Shown here: positions 42,544-51,616 of the stretch, one piece after another
Numbering within the stretch: the first letter of the stretch is position 1
How the letters are laid out: every line of letters starts with the position of its first letter
Assembly (NCBI GenBank): GCA_027532905.1
Contig: JAPZUA010000002.1
Coordinates: 868,001 to 932,000, forward strand
DNA from: Magnetospirillum sp.
GTDB taxonomy: Bacteria > Pseudomonadota > Alphaproteobacteria > CACIAM-22H2
DNA length: 64,000 nt
Direction of reading: 5' to 3'
Program-made: the position numbers and the translations under genes
Notes under the pieces: generated by a model
Told to the model about the DNA's origin: nothing
Seen by the model: the letters and a program-made list of their open reading frames with translations, nothing else
Databases searched by the model: none

Positions 42544-45285
42544 ATGACCGAACAAGCAAAGCCCGAGGGCGCCGAGAGCGGCCTCGCAAAAACCTATGCG
42601 CCCGCCGCGATCGAAGCCAAGCACTACGCTGCTTGGGAGAAAGCGGGCAGCTTCGCCTGCAACCCAGCCTCGGATCGCACGCCCTACACAATCATGATGC
42701 CGCCGCCCAACGTGACGGGCTCGCTGCATATGGGCCATGCGCTGACCTTCACCTTGCAGGATGCGCTGATCCGTTTCTGGCGCATGCGCGGACGCGACGT
42801 GCTGTGGCAGCCAGGCACGGACCATGCCGGCATTGCGACCCAAATGGTGGTCGAACGTCGTTTAGCCGAGCGCGGCATTGCGCTCGACCGCGGCGGAAAG
42901 CCCGAAGGAAACAAGCAACTGATCGGGCGCGCCGAGTTCCTCGACGAAGCCTGGAAATGGAAGGCAGAGTCGGGTGGCACCATCACGCGCCAGCTGCGCC
43001 GTTTGGGTGCGTCGCCCGACTGGGCGCGCGAGCGCTTTACGATGGACGAGGGTCTGTCGAAGGCCGTGCGCAAGGTCTTCGTCGATCTGCACAAGCAGGG
43101 CCTTATCTATCGCGACAAGCGGCTCGTGAATTGGGACCCGAAGCTGCACACGGCGATTTCCGATCTCGAAGTCGAGCAGCGCGAGATCAAGGGCCATCTC
43201 TGGCATCTCAAATATCCGATCGCGGGCGAAGAGGGGCGCTTCATCGTTGTCGCGACCACGCGCCCCGAAACGATGCTGGGCGACACAGGGATAGCCGTGC
43301 ATCCCGACGATCCGCGCTTCAAGGATCTGCAGGGCAAACAGGCCGTTCTACCGCTCGTCGGCCGCCTGCTGCCGATCGTGGCCGACGACTATTCGGATCC
43401 CGAAAAAGGGACGGGTGCAGTCAAGATGACGCCCGCGCACGACTTCAACGATTTCGACGTCGCCAAACGCCACGGGCTTGCGTTCATCAACGTGCTCGAT
43501 AAGGACGCGCGCATCTCGGGCGACGTGCCCGACGCCTATCGCGGGCTCGACCGCTATGCCGCGCGCAAAGCGATCGTGGCCGATCTCGAGGCTTTGGGCC
43601 TCGTCGACAAGATCGAGCCGCACACGCACACGGTGCCGCACGGCGACCGCTCGGGCGTGGCGCTCGAGCCGTGGCTCACCGACCAATGGTTCTGCGATGC
43701 GGCGACACTCGCCAAACCCGCGATCGAAGCGGTCGAGCAGGGGCACACGAGCTTCGTGCCCAAGCATTGGGAGAACACCTATTTCGAGTGGATGCGCAAC
43801 ATCCAGCCCTGGTGCGTGAGCCGCCAGCTCTGGTGGGGCCATCGCATTCCGGCGTGGTACGCGCCCGACGGCAGCGTGTTCGTCGAGGCCGACGAAGCGG
43901 CCGCAATGGCCGCCGCGCACGCGAAGTTCGGGCGCGACGTCGAACTTAAGCAGGACAACGACGTGCTCGACACGTGGTTCTCGTCCGCCCTGTGGCCGTT
44001 CTCGACGCTCGGCTGGCCCGAGCAGACACCGGAGCTTGCGCGCTACTATCCGGGCGACGTGCTCGTCACGGGCTTCGACATCATCTTTTTCTGGGTCGCC
44101 CGCATGATGATGATGGGCATCCATTTCGGCAATCCGGGCAAAGCGCTTGCCGAGCGCGTGCCGTTCAAACACGTCTATATCCACGCGCTGGTGCGCGACG
44201 AACGCGGCCAGAAAATGTCGAAATCGAAGGGCAACATCATCGATCCGCTCGATCTCATCGACAAATACGGCACCGACGCTTTGCGCTTCACCTTGTGTGC
44301 GCTCGCAGCCCAAGGGCGCGACATCAAGCTCGCCCCGGCGCGCGTCGAAGGCTACCGCAACTTCATCACCAAACTCTGGAACGCCGCGCGCTATGCCGGC
44401 ATGAACGGCGTTTCGCCCGATCCCAAATTCGATCCGGCGTCGGCAACGCTCACGGTCGACCGTTGGCTGCTGGGCGAGCTCGCCAAGACGGCGGCTTCCG
44501 TGACGGCAGCGCTCGAAGCCTATCGCTTCAACGAAGCGGCCGATGCGCTCTATCGCTTCGTGTGGGGCACGTTCTGCGACTGGTATCTCGAATTCAGCAA
44601 GCCTTTGCTGCAAAGCGGCTCTGCGGCCGACCAAGCCGAAGTGCGCGGCACCACGAGCTTTGTGATCGGCCAATGCCTGAAGCTCCTTCATCCGCTCGCC
44701 CCGTACGTGACGGAAGAACTTTGGGAGACGATGGGCTATCGCAATGCAGGCCCGCAATTGATGGTCGAGAGCTGGCCCGATCTTCCGGCCATGCCGGGCG
44801 ATGCGGCCGCCCAAGAAGAAATGAACTGGGTCGTCGAGACGATCTCGGCGATCCGCACGCTGCGCGCCGAGATGAACGTCCCGCCGGCTGCACGCTTGGC
44901 CTTGCATGTGCGCGACGCGAACGCGACGGCCCAGCAGCGCATCGAGCGCCATGGGGGGCTCATCCGTACGCTGGCGCGCATCGAGGCGATCGCGCCCGAA
45001 ACCGGCGGGCCGACCAAGGGCGGAGCACCCATCGTGGTGACGGACGCGACGTTCGTATTGCCGCTTGCCGGCATTGTCGATGCGGCCGCCGAGACCAAGC
45101 GGCTCGAAAAAGAGCTGGCGCGCCTCGACGGCGAGATCGCCAAGATCGACAAGAAATTCGCGAATGCGGATTTCGTCGCCAAAGCCGATCCGGAAGTCAT
45201 CGCCGAAAACAAAGAGCGCAAGGCCGATGCGCAAGCGGCAATCGCACGGCTGCGCGCGTCACTGGATCTAATCCGCTCGATCTGA
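42544..45285 (+). CDS. valS: Valyl-tRNA synthetase
   Basis: A 913-residue class I synthetase. PPPNVTGSLHMGHAL holds the HIGH-type motif near residue 62; the editing domain (CP1) contains TTRPETMLGD; KMSKSKGN is near residue 557; the C-terminal anticodon-binding and coiled-coil tail (ETKRLEKELARLDGEIAK) is complete. It starts 31 bases after popZ. Confidence 0.97.
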   Translation: MTEQAKPEGAESGLAKTYAPAAIEAKHYAAWEKAGSFACNPASDRTPYTIMMPPPNVTGSLHMGHALTFTLQDALIRFWRMRGRDVLWQPGTDHAGIATQMVVERRLAERGIALDRGGKPEGNKQLIGRAEFLDEAWKWKAESGGTITRQLRRLGASPDWARERFTMDEGLSKAVRKVFVDLHKQGLIYRDKRLVNWDPKLHTAISDLEVEQREIKGHLWHLKYPIAGEEGRFIVVATTRPETMLGDTGIAVHPDDPRFKDLQGKQAVLPLVGRLLPIVADDYSDPEKGTGAVKMTPAHDFNDFDVAKRHGLAFINVLDKDARISGDVPDAYRGLDRYAARKAIVADLEALGLVDKIEPHTHTVPHGDRSGVALEPWLTDQWFCDAATLAKPAIEAVEQGHTSFVPKHWENTYFEWMRNIQPWCVSRQLWWGHRIPAWYAPDGSVFVEADEAAAMAAAHAKFGRDVELKQDNDVLDTWFSSALWPFSTLGWPEQTPELARYYPGDVLVTGFDIIFFWVARMMMMGIHFGNPGKALAERVPFKHVYIHALVRDERGQKMSKSKGNIIDPLDLIDKYGTDALRFTLCALAAQGRDIKLAPARVEGYRNFITKLWNAARYAGMNGVSPDPKFDPASATLTVDRWLLGELAKTAASVTAALEAYRFNEAADALYRFVWGTFCDWYLEFSKPLLQSGSAADQAEVRGTTSFVIGQCLKLLHPLAPYVTEELWETMGYRNAGPQLMVESWPDLPAMPGDAAAQEEMNWVVETISAIRTLRAEMNVPPAARLALHVRDANATAQQRIERHGGLIRTLARIEAIAPETGGPTKGGAPIVVTDATFVLPLAGIVDAAAETKRLEKELARLDGEIAKIDKKFANADFVAKADPEVIAENKERKADAQAAIARLRASLDLIRSI

Positions 45286-45288
45286 GCC

Positions 45289-45678
45289 TTACGCCGCCGG
45301 CGGGTCGATCAGCGACACGTGGGCGGCAACCACGCGCCAGCCTTCGGGGAAACGCACCCAGCTCTGCTGCTGGCGGCCGAGCTTGTTGCCGCCGGCGCGG
45401 CGGAACAGCGTCGAAGCGACCGCAAAGTCGCGCCCATAGCTCGTGATGACCGTGTTCTCGAGCGTGCGCTGCAGCCCTTGCGGCGAACGTGCGGCGCGGA
45501 ACGCCTTGATCGCTTCGTAGCCGAACAGATTTTCGGCAATGCCGAGTCGTACCGTCGTCGGCTTTTGCGAAAACAACTCGTCGAGCGTTTCGACGTCGTT
45601 GGTTGTGAGTGCGACTTCGTAGCGTTCGAACGCCGCTTTCACTTCGGCGAGCACGTCGGGCAAATCGATCTCGGGCAT
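45289..45678 (-). CDS. AtzH/HpxZ-like NTF2-fold protein (DUF3225)
   Basis: A 129-residue protein of the DUF3225 family. Features are FERYEVALTTNDVETLDELF, VRLGIAENLFGYEAIKAFRAAR, and SWVRFPEGWRVVAAHVSL. In Klebsiella hpx and Pseudomonas ADP atz clusters the relative is encoded with an AtzE-type amidase. Here it lies 21 bases after the amidase gene on the same strand, and is the last gene of a three-gene set. It could be a catalytic or accessory protein for the same small amide/urea compound. Confidence 0.88.
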   Translation of the reverse strand: MPEIDLPDVLAEVKAAFERYEVALTTNDVETLDELFSQKPTTVRLGIAENLFGYEAIKAFRAARSPQGLQRTLENTVITSYGRDFAVASTLFRRAGGNKLGRQQQSWVRFPEGWRVVAAHVSLIDPPAA

Positions 45679-45699
45679 TGGGGACTTTCCAAAAAAGAA

Positions 45700-47088
45700 C
45701 TAGAGGGCGACCGGTGCGCGCACAACGCCGGCCGTTTCGAGGAAATGTGCCGCGCGCAATGCAAGATCCTCGCGCCATGGGGCGGCGATGATCTGTACGG
45801 CGACGGGCAGGGGGCCCAGCCCATGCAGCGGTACAGCAACGACCGGCAAACCTACGAACGAAATCGGCTGCGTATAGACGCCAATATTGGGGCGCAACAG
45901 CATTTCCTGGCCGTTCAGGGTGAAGGTCTGCTGGCCGAGCGCGGGTGCGGCACACGGCGTTGCGGGTGCAAGCAGCAGGTCGAATTTTTCGAACAGCTTG
46001 GCGACTTCGCCTTGGAACCAGCTGCGCACGCGCTGGGCCTGCATGTACCACGCACCCGGCACAAGATTGCCGGCAATCAGGCGATCGCGCGTGGCCGGAT
46101 CGAAATCCGCCGCGCGCTTGCGCAGACGTTCGAGATGCAGCTGTCCGCCTTCGACATTGGTGATGACGAAAGCCGCCGCTCGCGCGCGATGCACTTGCGG
46201 CATCTCGACCGTTTGTTTGGTGCCCAACGCCTCGGCGCAGCGGCGCACGGCTTCGTACACGATTGCTTCGCCGCCCGCCCCGAAATAGCCGCCAAGCGAA
46301 GCCACGCGCAGACCGCCAATGCCGCTTTCAAGCGTGGGCAAGGTCGCCTCGAGGCTGCGCTGCGCGCAGGCACGGTCGTTGGCGTCGGGGCCTTGCATCG
46401 CGTCGTAGGCCAACGCGAGATCGCCCGCCGAACGCGCCAACGGGCCCAAATGATCGAAGGCGCCGACAAACGGAAACGAACCGTGGCGCGAGAGACGCCC
46501 AAAGGTAGGTTTGAGCCCGAACAGGCCGCAGAATGAGGCCGGCACACGGATCGAGCCGTTGGTATCGGAGCCCAACGCGATCGTGGCCATGCCGCCCGCA
46601 ACTGCACCGCCCGAACCGCCGGACGAGCCGCCAGTCATGCGCGATGTGTCGTGCGGATTGCGCGACGCACCGTCATGCACATTCTCACCCGTAAAGTCGT
46701 AGGCGTATTCGCCCATGTTGAGCGCACCCAGCAGCACCGCATCGGCCGCGTCCATGCGTGCGACGAGGGCGCCGTCGGTCTCGGCCGGCGGCAAATCGCG
46801 ATTGATTTTGGAGCCGGCGCGCGTCGGCAGGCCCGCAATGTCGAACAGGTTTTTGACCGCGAACGGCACGCCCGCGAGTGCGCCGAGCTTTTCGCCGCGC
46901 ATGCGCCGCGCGTCGATATCGCGCGCCTTGGCAAGGGCGCGTGTAGCCGTCACCTCGGTATAGGCGTTGAGCGTGGGGTTGGCGGCAGCAATCCGCGCCA
47001 AATGCGTCTCGACAACGGCGACGGCGCTCAGCGCACCCGACTGAACTTGGCGCGCAATCTCGCGCGCCGGCATCTCAAGCGGGGTCAT
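45700..47088 (-). CDS. AtzE-family amidase (amidase signature enzyme)
   Basis: A 462-residue amidase with the Ser-cisSer-Lys triad: Lys in GVPFAVKNLFDIAG near residue 78, cis-Ser in TGGSSGGSGGAVAGG near 153, and the nucleophilic Ser in DTNGSIRVPAS near 177. AtzE hydrolyses 1-carboxybiuret in s-triazine breakdown, and HpxY is its relative in purine-derived oxalurate use. The ATG overlaps the stop of the small AtzG-like gene (ATGA), consistent with an AtzE-AtzG complex like GatA-GatC. The real substrate is unknown. Confidence 0.9.
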   Translation of the reverse strand: MTPLEMPAREIARQVQSGALSAVAVVETHLARIAAANPTLNAYTEVTATRALAKARDIDARRMRGEKLGALAGVPFAVKNLFDIAGLPTRAGSKINRDLPPAETDGALVARMDAADAVLLGALNMGEYAYDFTGENVHDGASRNPHDTSRMTGGSSGGSGGAVAGGMATIALGSDTNGSIRVPASFCGLFGLKPTFGRLSRHGSFPFVGAFDHLGPLARSAGDLALAYDAMQGPDANDRACAQRSLEATLPTLESGIGGLRVASLGGYFGAGGEAIVYEAVRRCAEALGTKQTVEMPQVHRARAAAFVITNVEGGQLHLERLRKRAADFDPATRDRLIAGNLVPGAWYMQAQRVRSWFQGEVAKLFEKFDLLLAPATPCAAPALGQQTFTLNGQEMLLRPNIGVYTQPISFVGLPVVAVPLHGLGPLPVAVQIIAAPWREDLALRAAHFLETAGVVRAPVAL

Positions 47089-47267
47089 GGCCGGAAGACC
47101 GGGGCGGCTTCGACCGTATCGGGCAATTCGAACGACAGGACCAATTCTGCAATCGCGGCGGTGCGCTCGAAATTGGCGACCACGCCGGGCCGATACTCGG
47201 GGTCCAATGTGAGGCCCAACAAGGCAGCCGCACGATCCACATATTCTTCGACAGCAACTTTGTCCAA
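47085..47267 (-). CDS. AtzG-like small amidase subunit (DUF4089)
   Basis: A 60-residue peptide: MDKVAVEEYVDRAAALLGL-type start, then RPGVVANFERTAAIAELVLSF. This is the DUF4089/AtzG/HpxX pattern, a GatC-like helical partner. The frame is open from 47312, but the TTG at 47267 has a GGGAG ribosome site 7 bases before it and gives the usual length. Its stop overlaps the AtzE start. Confidence 0.8.
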   Translation of the reverse strand: MDKVAVEEYVDRAAALLGLTLDPEYRPGVVANFERTAAIAELVLSFELPDTVEAAPVFRP

Positions 47268-47389
47268 AACCGAACTCCCGTAAGCCTCAGAAGAAAGCAG
47301 AAACATGCACATCGGATGCCAAGCGCCCGGCGGTTGCCAGCGTGCCCGGAATCCTCCATAAACAGCGCACTTTACGACAGGAAAACCCG

Positions 47390-48955
47390 ATGCGTTCCTA
47401 CTACATCACGACCCCCATCTATTATGTCAACGACGTGCCGCATATCGGGCACGCCTACACGACGCTTGCCTGCGACGTGCTGGCGCGTTTCATGCGTCTG
47501 GACGGGGCCAACGTGTTTTTCCTGACCGGCACGGACGAGCACGGGCAAAAGGTCGAAAAGTCGGCATTGGCGGCTGGGATGACGCCGCAGCAATTCACGG
47601 ACAAGGTCTCGGCGAATTTCCGCGCTCTTGGACCGGCCCTCGATTTTTCGAACGACGATTTCATCCGCACGACCGAGCCCCGCCATGTCAAGGCCAGCCA
47701 AGCGATCTGGCAGGCCATGGCCGCACGCAAGACACCGCTCGGGAACAACAACATCTATCTCGACGCCTATCGCGGCTGGTACGCTGTGCGCGACGAAGCC
47801 TATTACGACGAAGGCGAACTCACCACTGGGCCCGACGGCAAGAAGCGCGCGCCGTCGGGTGCGGAAGTGGAGTGGGTGGAAGAACCTTCGTATTTCTTCC
47901 GCCTGTCCGACTGGACGCAATGGCTGCTCGATTTCTACCGCGACAATCCGGCCGCCGTCGGGCCGCAAACGCGCCTCAACGAAGTGCGCAGCTTCGTGAG
48001 CCAAGGGCTGCACGATCTGTCGATTTCGCGCACCACGTTCGGCTGGGGCATCAAGGTGCCGGGCGACGACAAGCACGTAATGTATGTGTGGCTCGACGCA
48101 CTCACCAACTACATCACGGCCGCAGGCTACCCCGACATCGATGGCGAAAAATTCAAGACCTTCTGGCCTGCCGACCTGCATATGGTCGGCAAGGACATTG
48201 TGCGCTTCCACACGGTCTATTGGCCCGCGTTTTTGGCCGCCGCCGGTCTGCCCACACCCAAGCGCGTGTTCGCGCATGGCTGGTGGACGATCGAGGGCCA
48301 GAAAATGTCGAAATCGCTCGGCAACGCGGTCGAACCGCTGAAGCTCGTCGAGCAATACGGCCTCGACCAAGTGCGCTATTTCCTGATGCGCGAAGTGCCG
48401 TTCGGCCAGGATGGCGACTTCAGCCGGGCGGCGATGATCCGGCGCACCAATACCGACCTTGCCAACGATCTCGGCAATCTGAGCCAGCGCGTACTTTCCT
48501 TCATCGCCAAGAATGCCGGTGCAGCCGTGCCCACACCGGGCGACTATTCGGATGCCGACCGCTCGATGCTGGCCGCAACCGCGGGGCTGCTCGACGCGAC
48601 GCGCAACGAGCTCGATCAGCAAAATTTCCACAAAGCGCTCGAAGCAACTTTCGGCGCGATCGCCGACGCGAACCGCTATGTCGATGGCCAAGCGCCGTGG
48701 AGCCTGCGCAAGACCGATCCGGCGCGCATGGCAACCGTACTTTATGTGCTCGTCGAAACGCTGCGGCGCGTGGGCCTCGTGTTGCAGCCTTTCATGCCGG
48801 GTACGATGGCAAAGCTGCTCGATCAGCTGGCTGTTCCGGCGGCTGCACGCAGCTTCGCTGCGTGGGAGCAAAGCCTCGTGCCCGGCACGGCGCTGCCGCC
48901 GCCGAGCGGCTTGTTCCCGCGTTATGTCGAAGAGCCGCCAGCGGGCAAGGCCTAA
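47390..48955 (+). CDS. metG: Methionyl-tRNA synthetase
   Basis: A 521-residue MetG of the short, single-knuckle type. HIGH (PHIGHAY) is at residues 18-21, LTGTDEHGQKV near 46, KMSKS (QKMSKSLGN) near 305, and the anticodon domain follows. The zinc-binding cysteines of the longer forms and the C-terminal dimerisation domain are absent. An ACAGGAAAA ribosome site precedes the ATG; the upstream open frame is noncoding. It heads a metG-tatD-MBL operon. Confidence 0.96.
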   Translation: MRSYYITTPIYYVNDVPHIGHAYTTLACDVLARFMRLDGANVFFLTGTDEHGQKVEKSALAAGMTPQQFTDKVSANFRALGPALDFSNDDFIRTTEPRHVKASQAIWQAMAARKTPLGNNNIYLDAYRGWYAVRDEAYYDEGELTTGPDGKKRAPSGAEVEWVEEPSYFFRLSDWTQWLLDFYRDNPAAVGPQTRLNEVRSFVSQGLHDLSISRTTFGWGIKVPGDDKHVMYVWLDALTNYITAAGYPDIDGEKFKTFWPADLHMVGKDIVRFHTVYWPAFLAAAGLPTPKRVFAHGWWTIEGQKMSKSLGNAVEPLKLVEQYGLDQVRYFLMREVPFGQDGDFSRAAMIRRTNTDLANDLGNLSQRVLSFIAKNAGAAVPTPGDYSDADRSMLAATAGLLDATRNELDQQNFHKALEATFGAIADANRYVDGQAPWSLRKTDPARMATVLYVLVETLRRVGLVLQPFMPGTMAKLLDQLAVPAAARSFAAWEQSLVPGTALPPPSGLFPRYVEEPPAGKA

Positions 48956-48960
48956 GTCCC

Positions 48961-49746
48961 ATGCTCGTCGACAGCCATTGCCATCTCGACTATCCCGACC
49001 TTCAGAAGGATTTTTCGGGCGTGATGGCGCGCGCCAAATCGGCGGGCGTTGAAACGATGCTGGCCATCGGCACGAAGCTGCGCGACTTCGACGCCGTGCG
49101 CGCGATCGCCGAAGCCAACGACAATGTTTTCTGCACGGTCGGCATCCATCCGCACGAGGCCGCCAACGAGCAGACGGCCGCCGACGCTTTGGTCGCACTC
49201 GCCGACCATCCCAAGATCGTCGGGATCGGCGAAACCGGGCTCGATTATTTCTATGAAAAAAGCCCGCGCGAAGCACAAGCCGAGAATTTCCGCGCCCATA
49301 TGCGTGCGGCCCGCGCGAGCGGCCTGCCGCTTGTGGTGCATACGCGCGATGCGGACGCCGACACGGCCGATTTGCTCGATTGGGCGCACCGCGAATTGCC
49401 GGGGACGATCGGCGTGCTGCATTGCTTCACCTCGTCGCTTGCGCTTGCGCAAAAGGCGATCGGGCTCGGCTACTACATCTCGATCTCCGGAATCGTGACC
49501 TTCAAGAACGCCGAGGATCTGCGCGCGACGGTGCGCGCGTTGCCGCTTGAGCGGCTGCTGGTGGAAACGGACTCGCCGTATCTGGCCCCCGTACCCAAAC
49601 GCGGCAAACCGTGCGAGCCGAGCTACGTGCTGCACACGGCCACGTTCGTGGCCGAGCTCAAGGGCGTGGGCCTGCCGGAACTCGCCAAGACGACCAGCGA
49701 CAATTTCTACCGGCTGTTTTCGCGCGCCAAGCGCCCGGCGGCATGA
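48961..49746 (+). CDS. tatD: TatD-family deoxyribonuclease
   Basis: A 261-residue metal-dependent hydrolase (TIM barrel). Metal and catalytic motifs are DSHCHLD at the start, GIHPHEA near 60, GETGLDYFY near 90, VVHTRDA near 125, LHCFT near 152 and ETDSPYLAP near 201. It starts five bases after metG and its stop overlaps the next gene (ATGA). Confidence 0.93.
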   Translation: MLVDSHCHLDYPDLQKDFSGVMARAKSAGVETMLAIGTKLRDFDAVRAIAEANDNVFCTVGIHPHEAANEQTAADALVALADHPKIVGIGETGLDYFYEKSPREAQAENFRAHMRAARASGLPLVVHTRDADADTADLLDWAHRELPGTIGVLHCFTSSLALAQKAIGLGYYISISGIVTFKNAEDLRATVRALPLERLLVETDSPYLAPVPKRGKPCEPSYVLHTATFVAELKGVGLPELAKTTSDNFYRLFSRAKRPAA

Positions 49747-50543
49747 AACTCAAAGTGACCGTTCTGGGCAGCGGAGCCTCGGGCGGCGTGCCGGTTATCG
49801 GCTGCGACTGTGCGGTCTGCCGCTCGAGCGAGCCCGCCAACAAGCGCTTGCGCGTGTCCATCGTGGTCGAGAGTGCGACGACGCGCATCTTGGTCGATGC
49901 GAGCCCCGATCTGCGCCAGCAATTGCTACGCCTGGGGGGTGCACCGAAATTCGATGCCGTGATTTTCACCCATGCGCATGCCGACCATATGCACGGCATC
50001 GACGAGCTACGCTCGGTCAACCACGCGATCCAGGCGCCGCTACCGTGCTACGGCGACGCTTCGACACTTGCCGACGCTAAACGGCGCTTCGGCTACGCGT
50101 TTGGCACGATGGCGGACTTGCCCGACCGTCGCCATTTTGTGGTTCCGGTTCTAGCGCCGACGGTAGTGCAACCGGGCGAGGGGTTCCGGATCGGCGATAT
50201 CGACGTGCAGCCTTTCGAACAGCTGCATGGCGGCGATCGCGACCCGACCTTGGGCCTGCGGTTCGGGGCGTTTGCCTATTCGACGGACGTCAAAACTTTG
50301 CCCGAGGCCGCGTTCGCGAGCTTGGCCGGGGTCGGGGTCTGGCTGGTCGATTGCCTCCAAGAAGCACCGAACTGGGCCCATAGCCATTTGGCCCAGACCT
50401 TGGAGTGGATCGCGCGCGTGGCGCCCAAGCGGGCGATCCTCACGCATATGAGCCATCGCGTGGATTATCCGACATGGCATCGCGATTTGCCGCCAGGCGT
50501 GGAGCCAGCATTCGATGGGATGGTGCTTGAGATCGGCGCGTAG
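49743..50543 (+). CDS. MBL-fold metallohydrolase (PhnP-like)
   Basis: A 266-residue metallo-beta-lactamase-fold protein. GSGASGGVPVIGCDCAVCRS starts the PhnP-like cyclic phosphodiesterase pattern with two Cys; the metal motif is THAHADHMHGID (HxHxDH) near residue 80. The gene order metG-tatD-MBL is conserved in alphaproteobacteria, but the biological substrate is not known. The ATG overlaps the tatD stop. Confidence 0.92.
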   Translation: MKLKVTVLGSGASGGVPVIGCDCAVCRSSEPANKRLRVSIVVESATTRILVDASPDLRQQLLRLGGAPKFDAVIFTHAHADHMHGIDELRSVNHAIQAPLPCYGDASTLADAKRRFGYAFGTMADLPDRRHFVVPVLAPTVVQPGEGFRIGDIDVQPFEQLHGGDRDPTLGLRFGAFAYSTDVKTLPEAAFASLAGVGVWLVDCLQEAPNWAHSHLAQTLEWIARVAPKRAILTHMSHRVDYPTWHRDLPPGVEPAFDGMVLEIGA

Positions 50544-50587
50544 ACCTCGAAACAGTGTGAGAGTAGCCGGTTAAGTATCTGCATAAG

Positions 50588-50599
50588 AACTATATAGTT
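50588..50599. repeat. AT-rich palindrome upstream of the pentapeptide-repeat gene
   Basis: AACTATATAGTT is a perfect 12-base palindrome inside an unusually AT-rich patch (about 50571-50630) in the 185-base gap before the pentapeptide gene. It might be an operator; no regulator is adjacent. The rest of the gap shows no clear gene. Confidence 0.4.
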
Positions 50600-50728
50600 T
50601 ATTTTTGATAATATACATTATGACATTACTTGATGTCGGGAATTGACCACGTGCGGCGACCCGCCATCGACCTGCCCCCAATGTTACGATTGGCGCCTGC
50701 GATTCGCCTCCCGGCCCAAAGGCACCGC

Positions 50729-51592
50729 ATGGAGAACCCATTGGACTATGCGTGGTTCTGGCTGCTCGCCAATGCGGGCGAAGTTCGCGATCTTTTGATC
50801 GCGTTCGCGGCTGCGTGTATCGGACCGTATCTGGGGTATCGGGCCTATGTGGCGCGCCGCCTGGTCGCGGCGCGGCAGCGTACGGCCGAGGCAACCGAAC
50901 TTGGCAAATCGGCTGAAATCATGGCGGCCGCTTTTGCCGGTCTTGGCGGGCTCGAGATCCACACGCGCGTTGGCGCGATCTACACGCTCGAGCGCCACGC
51001 CCGCGACCGGCCGACCGACCAGGGCCCGATCGTGCAAACGCTCGCAGCCTTCGTGCGCGAACGCTGCCCAGCCCCCGTCCCCAAACTGGTCGGCGGCAGC
51101 TACCAAAATCCGAGCCCCGAGGCGATCTACGTGCCGCCGGCGACCGACATCCAAGCGGCCGTCACGGTGCTGGGACGCCGCGAGCGCGCCAACGATCCGC
51201 CCAATACGCGGCTGTCGCTCGCCTGCGTGAATCTGTCCGGCTACGATTTGTCGGACGGCGATTTTACCGGCACGAGCTTCCGGGGGGCTTATCTCTGCGC
51301 AACGAACTTCGCCGGGGCCAAAGTCATGCGCGGCGACTTTCAATTGGCGATGCTCGAAAGCGCCGATTTCTACAATGCCAAAGCCCAGGAGGCTTCGTTT
51401 TCAGCCGCCTATTGCGGCCAGACGCGCTTTGCCCATTGCGATTTGACGGGCGCACGCTTCGTCGAAAGCGATCTGCGCGATGCCGACTTTACCGGTGCGA
51501 CCTTACAGCGCGCCGATCTCGCCGGAGCCGCCCTTGACGGTGCCAAAATCGAGCCGCGCGCTTTGCCGAAGCCCCGCTCGACAGATGCGTGA
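50729..51592 (+). CDS. Membrane-anchored pentapeptide-repeat protein
   Basis: A 287-residue protein with an N-terminal hydrophobic region (about 8-42, FWLLANAGEVRDLLIAFAAA and IGPYLGYRAYV), a middle domain of about 100 residues, and a C-terminal right-handed beta-helix of A(D/N)LxG-type pentapeptides (about 185-275: VNLSGYDLSDGDFTGTSF, ADFTGATLQRADLAGAAL). AAAGG precedes the ATG at 50729. Such proteins often sense or scaffold, but no function can be assigned. Confidence 0.82.
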   Translation: MENPLDYAWFWLLANAGEVRDLLIAFAAACIGPYLGYRAYVARRLVAARQRTAEATELGKSAEIMAAAFAGLGGLEIHTRVGAIYTLERHARDRPTDQGPIVQTLAAFVRERCPAPVPKLVGGSYQNPSPEAIYVPPATDIQAAVTVLGRRERANDPPNTRLSLACVNLSGYDLSDGDFTGTSFRGAYLCATNFAGAKVMRGDFQLAMLESADFYNAKAQEASFSAAYCGQTRFAHCDLTGARFVESDLRDADFTGATLQRADLAGAALDGAKIEPRALPKPRSTDA

Positions 51593-51616
51593 TCGGCCCT
51601 TAGGCTCCTCCCCGAC

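Noticed and set aside
43348-45234. 628-codon minus-strand frame in valS
   Set aside because: Antisense shadow of valS.
47372-49276. 634-codon minus-strand frame in metG/tatD
   Set aside because: Antisense shadow; metG and tatD have full motif sets on the plus strand.
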